A model generated the notes under the pieces. The model was not told the DNA's origin and did no database searches. It saw nothing but the letters and a program-made list of their open reading frames with translations. The position numbers were made by a program, and so were the translations under genes. This document shows, in pieces, positions 35,995 to 43,442 of a stretch of DNA of 64,000 bases; positions within the stretch are counted from its first letter, which is position 1, and each line of letters opens with the position of its first letter. The DNA is from Bog-950 sp044225825 (GTDB lineage Bacteria; Bacteroidota; Bacteroidia; Chitinophagales; LD1). Location: assembly GCA_044225825.1 (NCBI GenBank), contig JBGAIB010000006.1:186001-250000 (forward strand), given 5' to 3'.

Positions 35995-37074
35995 ATGAAC
36001 CAAACATTTAAGCTACCACCTGTTGTTAACTACAGTAATATTTTTGATGGAATCGGGTATCTGGCAGGATCCCGTGTTTACATGGCTTATTTTGGTGAAA
36101 TAGCCAGTTTCAAAAAAATAAGCGACCTGAATATCCCGCGCGCTAAAAAATGGATTGAAAACACGCTGGCCGATAAAATTGTAGCTAAGCATTTCAAAGA
36201 AGATTTTAGGAATAAATTAAAGGTGCAGCAATGGTATTCTAAGATATATGTGTTGCATGACAAGTTATTGTTGCAAATAGACCGGGATGGCGATATCAAT
36301 ATATTGCATAACCATGAGTCGGAAATTCATGCTGAACAATTACTTAAAGCACTCTATAGGTTTAAAAAAAGGCGGGCAAAAACATCTAGTATTGGCTTGG
36401 TTGTAAATAGTACCAGTGGGCTTTCAGTAGTCGATTCAAAAATTAAAAAGCCGAAGCTCAGTATTGCCAATTATTATAACGATGATCTGCCACATCATCA
36501 ATTGCTACGGCTCTTGAAGGCAAGAAACAAAAACGGATTGTTCTTGTTCCATGGAGCTCCCGGAACAGGTAAGTCTACTTACATCCGTTATCTGATTCAT
36601 AATCAGAATAAGCGTGTGATTTTTATGCCAGTTGGTATTGCCAGAAATCTTGAATCACCTGAATTCATATCGCTTCTAATCGAAAATCCTAACACTATAC
36701 TGGTTATTGAAGATGCGGAAGATTTGCTTGTAAGCCGCGAGATAAACCACAATTCAGGTATATCTACATTGCTGAATCTTACCGATGGACTTCTTGGTGA
36801 AAGTCTTGGTATTCAGGTGATCTGTACGTTTAATACAAAGCTGGAGAATATTGACCGAGCATTAGTGCGAAAAGGCCGGTTATTGCAGATGTATGAATTT
36901 CAACCTCTGTCTCTTGAAAAAACCAATTCACTCTTGCAAGAACTGTATGGTAAAGAATATTCGGCCAAACGACCGATGGCTATTGCAGAAATATTTAATG
37001 CGGAGGAAACCGGTTTTGAACATACTATCGTTAAAAAGCAGCGAATCGGTTTTGTTGGAAATAGTGTGAATTGA
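35995..37074 (+). CDS. BCS1-like AAA+ ATPase
   Basis: 359 residues. The N-terminal ~165 residues have no recognised fold. The AAA domain has Walker A FHGAPGTGKST (~residue 186), Walker B TILVIEDAEDLL (~236), sensor 1 CTFNTKLENIDRALVRKGRL with the arginine finger, and a C-terminal helical lid. The RKGRL pattern resembles BCS1/FtsH-type AAA proteins. A TTG at 35953 would extend it by 14 residues; ATG 35995 is used. It follows the WYL gene by 66 bp on the same strand. Probably a regulated defence ATPase, but no effector is fused and function is not known. Confidence 0.85.
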   Translation: MNQTFKLPPVVNYSNIFDGIGYLAGSRVYMAYFGEIASFKKISDLNIPRAKKWIENTLADKIVAKHFKEDFRNKLKVQQWYSKIYVLHDKLLLQIDRDGDINILHNHESEIHAEQLLKALYRFKKRRAKTSSIGLVVNSTSGLSVVDSKIKKPKLSIANYYNDDLPHHQLLRLLKARNKNGLFLFHGAPGTGKSTYIRYLIHNQNKRVIFMPVGIARNLESPEFISLLIENPNTILVIEDAEDLLVSREINHNSGISTLLNLTDGLLGESLGIQVICTFNTKLENIDRALVRKGRLLQMYEFQPLSLEKTNSLLQELYGKEYSAKRPMAIAEIFNAEETGFEHTIVKKQRIGFVGNSVN

Positions 37075-37149
37075 AAAATTCGAATGTCAAAGCAAATTGG
37101 TGACTCGGGTTTTGTCGGATTTTATACAACAATGTAAAATCTTCATAAA

Positions 37150-37824
37150 CTATAATTGACCAACATCAATAAAAATATCTGCGCAGTATTTCTTCAATCT
37201 GTGTCTGTTGCCAATGCCAAGGTATTTGTTTATGACAATTAAAGCTGCCTCCCATTCTTCTTTTTTAGCGGGGCCATTTACTGTTTTGTCACCTGTGAAA
37301 TAAATATTTACTAAGTATGCTTTCACTCCTTTACTTCTTAGATAATACAGATGTGCCAACCGATTGGTATATTGATAAAAAGTTCCTGACCAATCAATAT
37401 TGTTTTTAATCCCCAAATAACGTTTGGTTGATTCAAGAGATTGGGAGATTAACTTTTTAGAAGCTGTTGATGCAGATGTGGCAGGTGAAACAACTTCTGG
37501 TATATTGGCTTTTGCTTCCACTAAGATAACAGCCCCTTTAATTTTAGTTCTGGCCAGCCCATCCCACTGTGGCCCTTGTTTTGGCCAGAATGATTTAAGA
37601 TTTATTTGGGATTTATTTAAACCAACTCGCACGATAAAATCATCATCTCGGTATTCGGAATAACTATCTGATGACAATGGCGATAACCAGGATATATTAT
37701 CCTTAGCTAATTCCGGAAAGGCAGATAGAATTTGAGCGTTAATTAAACTACTTTTTTTGTTGACTAGCAGTTGAATATTTTTCAAACTGCCTTTGCCGTT
37801 CGATGGTTGCTTTACTATTGACAT
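37150..37824 (-). CDS. Probable PD-(D/E)XK-like nuclease, 224 aa
   Basis: A 224-residue protein with a possible nuclease centre: QWDGLARTKIKGAVILVEAKANIPE (read as two parts, residues ~87-110). The spacing D...EAK matches the PD-(D/E)XK core, and a helix with Ser/Lys follows (ASKKLISQSLESTKRYLG). No further domain is recognised. It follows the 37829 gene after 4 nt and is the last gene of the long minus-strand series. Its 3' end faces the AAA gene. DNA or RNA target unknown. Confidence 0.7.
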   Translation of the reverse strand: MSIVKQPSNGKGSLKNIQLLVNKKSSLINAQILSAFPELAKDNISWLSPLSSDSYSEYRDDDFIVRVGLNKSQINLKSFWPKQGPQWDGLARTKIKGAVILVEAKANIPEVVSPATSASTASKKLISQSLESTKRYLGIKNNIDWSGTFYQYTNRLAHLYYLRSKGVKAYLVNIYFTGDKTVNGPAKKEEWEAALIVINKYLGIGNRHRLKKYCADIFIDVGQL

Positions 37825-37828
37825 GACC

Positions 37829-39031
37829 TTAGTCTTTTAAGAGCGAGAAGCATGTTTTAATCTCTTTGGTAATCTTGTTTAACATACTACCATTTGCTAT
37901 CTCTACAAATGCATCAGTGTGCCAATTATTAGGTTCAAAATATTTCCAACATAACCAACCATTCTCTGGCTTATTGTCGCTTTTGTATTCCGCATTAAAA
38001 GCATCTATTAATGATTTGTAATTTTTAGTTTCAATCGATTTAGATTCATCAGCCAAATCCTTCTGAACAACAAACCCAAAATATAAATCCTGATTACATT
38101 TACTTCCAAATTCAAATAGTAATTGCGGGACATCTTCTCTTTCTTTTAATGAGAATCTAAAACCAGAATATTTTTCATCTCTTTTAACCTCCCATTTAAA
38201 GGATAGAGGTTTATCTTCAACATAGCTTTCTAATTGAATTTTTAACTGGCCCAAAAGTTTATTGTAAACATTCTCACTGTTCTGTATTAGTGTTAGTGTG
38301 ATTTCTGCATTTTCACCTTTTACAGACTGTTCTATTAAACTGTCAACTGTATTCATAAATTTTTCTCCTGTGTATTGGTTTTTAAAATATTGTTCCAAAT
38401 CCTGTAAAAACGATTTAACTCTCAGTGCCCTACAATGGATGTGCCATTTGCGAATGAGAGGTATTATATCATCAGTATAATTGATTAATCTAAACTTACC
38501 GATATTTTCAAGCACTTCTCGTTTCTCTTTTGATAGAGAATGCTCACTAACTTCTTTGCCTTTTGGCGCTAAGTAATAGAGTATATAGTTGCCTTTAGAC
38601 CACGTATCAAGTTCATCGCTATAATGTTCTAACTGCTTAAACTGGTCATTCGTATTCTCGTAAATTTTATTCTCTATGCCGATACAAAAATTACAATCTC
38701 CAATTTCTATATATAAATCAATCTTACGGTATTCAGATGTGTATTCTTCAACCCTCACCTTTGCGTCTGTAGATTTTAGGAATTCAAGTGCTTTTGTTTG
38801 CTCAACCGATGCCAGAAATAATTCAAGGAATAATTTACCCTGTCCATGCCCCGCATGCGGGTTCAAAAAATAAGCCAGTATTTCAGAAGTCTTGTTTTCA
38901 TTTAAATAGAAAAATTCGAGTGCATTAAATTCGAACGCCAACTCTGGATTATAAGATTGCCTTACTGCATCTATACTTCTTTTTGTAGCTATTAAACTGC
39001 TAAAAAATACGTTTGTGTTATCAATTACCAT
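37829..39031 (-). CDS. PD-(D/E)XK nuclease superfamily protein (PDDEXK_4-like)
   Basis: 400 residues. The N-terminal half carries a nuclease core: TSEILAYFLNPHAGHGQGKLFLELFL, then RKIDLYIEIGDCNFCIGIENKI (two parts, ~102-123) with the D and E-x-K positions, and QLEHYSDEL. This matches PDDEXK_4 proteins, common in defence islands. The C-terminal half (KWEVKRDEKYSGFRFSL, LYFGFVVQKD, WLCWKYFEP) looks like the accessory domain of the same family. Coupled with the 224-aa gene (4 nt apart). Likely a restriction-type or abortive nuclease. Confidence 0.85.
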   Translation of the reverse strand: MVIDNTNVFFSSLIATKRSIDAVRQSYNPELAFEFNALEFFYLNENKTSEILAYFLNPHAGHGQGKLFLELFLASVEQTKALEFLKSTDAKVRVEEYTSEYRKIDLYIEIGDCNFCIGIENKIYENTNDQFKQLEHYSDELDTWSKGNYILYYLAPKGKEVSEHSLSKEKREVLENIGKFRLINYTDDIIPLIRKWHIHCRALRVKSFLQDLEQYFKNQYTGEKFMNTVDSLIEQSVKGENAEITLTLIQNSENVYNKLLGQLKIQLESYVEDKPLSFKWEVKRDEKYSGFRFSLKEREDVPQLLFEFGSKCNQDLYFGFVVQKDLADESKSIETKNYKSLIDAFNAEYKSDNKPENGWLCWKYFEPNNWHTDAFVEIANGSMLNKITKEIKTCFSLLKD

Positions 39032-39150
39032 TTTGCATTTATTCAGTTTATTTTGATAGAATGTAAAATCACATAACAGGTAAAAAGAAAATCAGCGATT
39101 AAACTACTATTATAAGTAGGATGAATCAAGCACAGAAGCACCAACCAACA

Positions 39151-40842
39151 TCATTTACAAATTACGTCATAAGCATCCCTTACAACTTTTGCGATTAGCT
39201 TTCTGCGTTCGGTCAAGAACAATTCATAAGTCATTTGTGTCCAGTTTTCCGGCAAGGCGTGCCAGTAATACATTTTCTGTATTTCATCAGTTGTAAGCCT
39301 ACTCAGATATTGAGGTAAATATTCAGCAGGAGCAGTATCTGAAATGGCAATATTATCGCTCCATTCTACAAGAGCATAATTTGCTATTTGATTGGTATCT
39401 CTCTGTTCAGTTATTCCATTATTTTGTAACCAGGCCTTGGGAAACAGATGATGGCGCTCTAACGCTGATTTTTTACTGCGTAAACCCTCCTGTAATAAAT
39501 CAGATACCTTCAACTTGCTGAATAATCCGTTTGCACCTAATACGTATAACGCAGCGTAATAGGCATAAAGCGATGGGCTGGTAGAGGATGATGTAGCTAA
39601 ATCCATTGGTAAGGTAATATCCCAAAAGTCATTGGTGAGTTGTGATACAATTACATCATCCAATAACTTTTTGAATTCATCTGCAGTGTTTATACCTCTT
39701 AAACTCGCTAAATCCATTTCCATTTTAGTTTCTGGTGAACTGGTATAGCGACCAGTGATAGATGACATGAAAAACCATTTGCCAATCAGTTTTTTCAACT
39801 CGTACAGATCCATTTTAAAATCTTCCCTTCCTATCAAAAAGAATATGTAGGCATAAAGCAGGTTGTTTTTTGAACTGATATAATCCTGACGGGCAAAGCC
39901 TGCTTGTTTTACGGCTTTTATAAACTCGTGCCAGTTTTGGATATTAAGTGCCTTAGCCTGTGCCTTTTTAAGTGATTCAAACTGTGCATCTCTTCGAGTG
40001 GTGCTAAAATCGCCTGTTTCTAAATCTTTCCCCCGCAAGATGCTGTACACATATTGTAATCTTGCTCTGCGGAAAGCTAAGCCAACGGAAATCCTCAACA
40101 TTTGATCCGGGTCCGGGTCAATCAGATAATTAAATGGTGAAGCGGCATCTTTAGATGGCAAGCGGCACAACCGACAGAACTCCTCCAAGTCTTTACGCCC
40201 TTCTTCCCAAAACACGCTCATGAGAGTAAGAATGAAGTCAGCCTGATTAAGTGTCTTACCCTGAGAATTAATGCGTACAAAAACATCGGCAACCTGTTCT
40301 TCGCTGATGTTAGTTGAAAGTTCTAAAGCCGAAAACGGATATGACTCCAGGTTTTTCAGTTGTATAAAAGCGTTCTGAATTTTTTCTTCCTCCTCATAAG
40401 TTAATGCAACTGTTTTTTTGAGATTATTCAGAAAGTCATTAATTACTCTGATAATATTTACGTTGGGAAGCCACAAAGCCGAGATATTCTGAAAGTATCG
40501 TGGATTTTTTCGTATGGATGCATCCGGAATTTCAAACTTCTCTTCCAATGGGTTAAAGGCAATAACAATTGTAGCTTTGGTATAATTCTCTCGGATTATC
40601 TCCTGACCTTTGATAACTGCATACAATGAAGTAAGTCGCTGCTGACCATCTACAATTAATAGATTAGGGTGCTTTTGTTTATAACTTGTGCCAATTCCTT
40701 TTGTATGCTCAACGTTAGCATTGGACCAGAATAAGAAATACCCAACCGGATAGCCTTTATACATGCTATCAAACAAATCGCGCACTTTAGTATCTGGCCA
40801 TACAAAAGGTCGCTGTATGTCCGGTAGGCCAATTATGCCCAT
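39151..40842 (-). CDS. GmrSD-like DUF262/DUF1524 protein, N-terminus cut by stop codon
   Basis: 563 residues from ATG 40842. DUF262 part: GIIGLPDIQRPFVWP, RDLFDSMYKGYPVGYFLFW, and the nucleotide-site motif VDGQQRLTSLY (~residue 64-72). DUF1524 HNH nuclease part near the C-terminus: LERHHLFPKAWL. Single-chain GmrSD enzymes are type IV restriction enzymes for modified phage DNA. The family normally starts ~20 residues earlier. In frame upstream lies MATLFKEVSYNLATLIQ from ATG 40902, then TAA at 40851-40849, then ATG 40842 two codons later. ATG 40902 overlaps the stop of the previous gene as TAATG. So one nonsense change separates the native start from the body; reinitiation at 40842 could still give protein. 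Confidence 0.85.
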   Translation of the reverse strand: MGIIGLPDIQRPFVWPDTKVRDLFDSMYKGYPVGYFLFWSNANVEHTKGIGTSYKQKHPNLLIVDGQQRLTSLYAVIKGQEIIRENYTKATIVIAFNPLEEKFEIPDASIRKNPRYFQNISALWLPNVNIIRVINDFLNNLKKTVALTYEEEEKIQNAFIQLKNLESYPFSALELSTNISEEQVADVFVRINSQGKTLNQADFILTLMSVFWEEGRKDLEEFCRLCRLPSKDAASPFNYLIDPDPDQMLRISVGLAFRRARLQYVYSILRGKDLETGDFSTTRRDAQFESLKKAQAKALNIQNWHEFIKAVKQAGFARQDYISSKNNLLYAYIFFLIGREDFKMDLYELKKLIGKWFFMSSITGRYTSSPETKMEMDLASLRGINTADEFKKLLDDVIVSQLTNDFWDITLPMDLATSSSTSPSLYAYYAALYVLGANGLFSKLKVSDLLQEGLRSKKSALERHHLFPKAWLQNNGITEQRDTNQIANYALVEWSDNIAISDTAPAEYLPQYLSRLTTDEIQKMYYWHALPENWTQMTYELFLTERRKLIAKVVRDAYDVICK

Positions 40843-40901
40843 ATCTATTTACTGTATTAGTGTAGCTAGATTGTAGCTAACTTCTTTAAAAAGTGTTGCC
40901 A

Positions 40902-41297
40902 TTACTTTATTTTTTTCCAGTTATCCTTAAACAAAGTGTTATTCAGTGAATACCTGTTTAATACACCTCTCGTCTCATACTGCTTTATCAAGGGTTTTAT
41001 TTCTCTACCAGTGGCTATGAAGCATTCTGGCGGACCCATTACATCACCATTCAAATTTACGAACACATAAAATATACTTTTATCCACTTTGTTCTTCATC
41101 ATAGGCCAGCCCGTATTTTTCTTTTTGAAAATGGCTTTTACCTGAATAATAAACTGCTTCCCGTTCTTCTCTGCCAAAATATCGATGGCTTTAGAGTTAC
41201 CCATTGCAATGCCTACACTGTAGCCTCTTCTCAAAAGTTCCGCTGCTACAAAATATTCGCCCGAAAGACCGGTGCTGCTTGATTGGATTTCAGCCAT
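40902..41297 (-). CDS. Small PD-(D/E)XK nuclease-fold protein
   Basis: 131 residues with the core GEYFVAAELLRRGYSVGIA, AIDILAEKNGKQFIIQVKA: conserved E in the first helix, D in the strand and Q-x-K in the next. This is the pattern of small PD-(D/E)XK proteins related to archaeal Holliday junction resolvases and of DUF4365-like proteins. Its stop overlaps the native start of the GmrSD-like gene by one base (TAATG), so the two were translationally coupled. It may act as nuclease partner or substrate-recognition subunit. Confidence 0.8.
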   Translation of the reverse strand: MAEIQSSSTGLSGEYFVAAELLRRGYSVGIAMGNSKAIDILAEKNGKQFIIQVKAIFKKKNTGWPMMKNKVDKSIFYVFVNLNGDVMGPPECFIATGREIKPLIKQYETRGVLNRYSLNNTLFKDNWKKIK

Positions 41298-41432
41298 GAG
41301 CAGTAAATTTTAATGAAGAAAATAAAACTTAGTTTTTTTTTCAAATGCAATCTCTTTTTTACTATGAGTAATAATATAGGTAAATAGTGCAAAAAACTAT
41401 GTAAGTGATGAGATGCTATTTCTCTAAGGATG

Positions 41433-42152
41433 CTATTTCATAAACCAATTAAAACACTCCGTTAAATATGCATTCAAGTAGTAGTTTGTAGTGTGCAGAA
41501 TAGCATTCCTGCCAAAATCGCTTAATCTTCTTTCCGGACTTCCGGGGGAAGGCAATGCAACTATGCTTACTTTACTATCTTTTTTTGACAGTACCCTTGC
41601 TATTGGTTTTACCTGCGTATTACTATTTGGTATTGCACCAAGTATTTGTTGATGCAGATTCGAACTTTCAATTTCATTAGGTACAAAGCCTTGGGGTCTT
41701 AATATCTTATCACACAACCAACCCATTGCTCCGGATGAAGATTTAGAGGTACAAATGATTTTGTGTACTGATGATTCAATTTTATCCGCCAGGTTCTTAT
41801 TCCAAACCTTTTTCCTTAACTTATTATCTTCAAATGATTCATCTACTCTGCAACATTCCTTAATGACATCCGATATGCCAATCTCTTTGTTTTGCAAGCT
41901 ATTCAGAATAGCCTCAGCATTTTCGATATTAACTGCAGGATCAATATAGTTTTGATACCATTCCCAAAAAAGATTGGAAGTGCTTCCGTAAAAAAATGAA
42001 ACATCTCCTCGCTGTGTTTGTAATTCCACTTTCCTTTCAGTTCTTGGTAGCGTGAGTGAATATATTGGGTACGTACCTACAATCATTCTATGAGAATGAA
42101 TCGTTTCTCCTAAATAAAGGAATGGATGTTGTTCTAATTCATTAATTGGCAT
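41433..42152 (-). CDS. Uracil-DNA-glycosylase superfamily protein
   Basis: 239 residues with the motifs of the hypoxanthine/mismatch-specific branch of the UDG superfamily: MIVGTYPI (residues 23-30, motif A loop), FFYGSTSNLFWEWY (53-66, equivalent to the YYGHPRNxFW motif), GISDVIKECCRVDESFED (92-109, equivalent to DVxxxCxRxGSxD), ICTSKSS (strand before the next loop), and ALPSPGSPERRLS (199-211, equivalent to LPSTSPAN). The family removes damaged or modified bases. In a defence island, a role against phages with modified bases is plausible; the glycosylase Brig1 is a known example of that principle. The typical SxxN end of the last motif is changed to SPER. Confidence 0.8.
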   Translation of the reverse strand: MPINELEQHPFLYLGETIHSHRMIVGTYPIYSLTLPRTERKVELQTQRGDVSFFYGSTSNLFWEWYQNYIDPAVNIENAEAILNSLQNKEIGISDVIKECCRVDESFEDNKLRKKVWNKNLADKIESSVHKIICTSKSSSGAMGWLCDKILRPQGFVPNEIESSNLHQQILGAIPNSNTQVKPIARVLSKKDSKVSIVALPSPGSPERRLSDFGRNAILHTTNYYLNAYLTECFNWFMK

Positions 42153-42229
42153 AGGTAATCAGAATTATATGTCTTCTGAAAATAAAATTATGTTTTATCC
42201 CTGTTTTAAGATTTAAGAGTTTTGAAAAG

Positions 42230-42358
42230 TTATTCTTGCTTTTGAACCTTTGTGCGCAATCTTTTCAAATACTTCCGTCTTTTTGACAATTTATAAATAA
42301 AATTTTGTGCTGGTTTAATTACTTTATCACTGGATTTTGGGTCTCTTAAAATTCTCAT
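42230..42358 (-). CDS. Possible 42-aa basic peptide
   Basis: In the 333-bp gap between the PLD and glycosylase genes a minus-strand frame from ATG 42358 to TAA 42232-42230 encodes a 42-residue, very Lys/Arg-rich peptide (MRILRDPKSSDKVIKPAQ...). It could be a short nucleic-acid-binding protein or the remnant of a lost gene. Nothing else was recognised in 42153-42485, which is AT-rich and may carry a promoter for the downstream nuclease genes. Confidence 0.25.
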   Translation of the reverse strand: MRILRDPKSSDKVIKPAQNFIYKLSKRRKYLKRLRTKVQKQE

Positions 42359-42485
42359 ACCATACAAAAAATCTCCTCATTTTCTTCGCGAAAATGCCGT
42401 ATTAGGTGAAAATATTCTTCAGAGTAATTAATCGAATCGTTTTATTCAACCTATGTTTTTACTATTAAATTATCCTAAGGCGTTA

Positions 42486-43418
42486 TTACCTATTTAGTAT
42501 CTGTTTAACGAAACTTTGGTTTGCTTCTACCAATTTTCTATTCTCTACCGTATGCACAGGCAATTCGTGCATTTTTGAAAAAAGTTTTTCAGAGTGCCGT
42601 GGTAAATAATCTATTTCAGTCAAAAAGCTATGGCACCTATTGTTATATAAATTAGTTATGCGGTCAAAATTCATGCCTTCTTCGTAACGATTGATAAGCG
42701 TACTGGCTGAGTTGTATATGTCATTTAACTCAATCGAAAATTTACGTGCCACAGCTTCGAGATCTCTATAATACATATCATCCAAAAGCCAAAAACTGTT
42801 TTGTAAAATCTCATTCAAATAATAATGCGCAGTATGAACACCTTCTAAAGTTTTGTATACCTTTTGTATGGAAGGGTTTAGCCGCTTGATAAAACGTTTA
42901 GTGTTTTCTGCCAGTCTGTAATTACGGGCGATTTGCCCAGTAATATTAGCTCTGTTAGAATCTCTCTTCATTCTTATCATGCTTCTCCTTGTAAAGTTTG
43001 CAAATTCTTTCCTGAAAGGATCATCTATTTCAAAGTCTTTAAAAGTCACAACTTCAATGCGATTTTTCAAGCTATACTTAGAAAAATTGGCAGACCCAAA
43101 ATACATGCCTTTTTCTGTCATTAACCATTTTGAATGGTTCTCATGCTCAAAAGAAACAGAGACTCCTTTATGAATTAATTCTTTTGCATAAGGAATATTT
43201 TGTCTTTGACCAAAAAAACCGATTGGGAAAATACAATGCTTACAGGTAGCTTTCGCGTTGATCAACTTCTTAAGTGGAGAGTTTGCATCGTCAGGTTTTG
43301 TAAATGAATAGCCTCCAATCACAATTAAATCCTCAGCATCGTCAATCAAATCATAAATCTGATTAGTAATGTCAGTTTCTTTTAGTCCTATTAATTTGAA
43401 GTTAGAATATTTAAACAT
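42486..43418 (-). CDS. PLD-superfamily nuclease (DrmC-like)
   Basis: 310 residues with one HKD motif: H95-S-K97 in ENHSKWLMTEKGMYFGSANFS, including the downstream GSxN part, so the active site would form in a dimer. The N-terminal part (IYDLIDDAEDLIVIGGYSFT) is typical of PLD-like nucleases that process DNA ends or RNA. The C-terminal ~150 residues are helical, with no recognised domain. It follows the methylase gene by 24 nt, the position and type expected of DrmC in DISARM systems. Assignment to DrmC is by context and motif only. Confidence 0.82.
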   Translation of the reverse strand: MFKYSNFKLIGLKETDITNQIYDLIDDAEDLIVIGGYSFTKPDDANSPLKKLINAKATCKHCIFPIGFFGQRQNIPYAKELIHKGVSVSFEHENHSKWLMTEKGMYFGSANFSKYSLKNRIEVVTFKDFEIDDPFRKEFANFTRRSMIRMKRDSNRANITGQIARNYRLAENTKRFIKRLNPSIQKVYKTLEGVHTAHYYLNEILQNSFWLLDDMYYRDLEAVARKFSIELNDIYNSASTLINRYEEGMNFDRITNLYNNRCHSFLTEIDYLPRHSEKLFSKMHELPVHTVENRKLVEANQSFVKQILNR

Positions 43419-43442
43419 AATTCTGTTTTTGGGGTAAAATGT

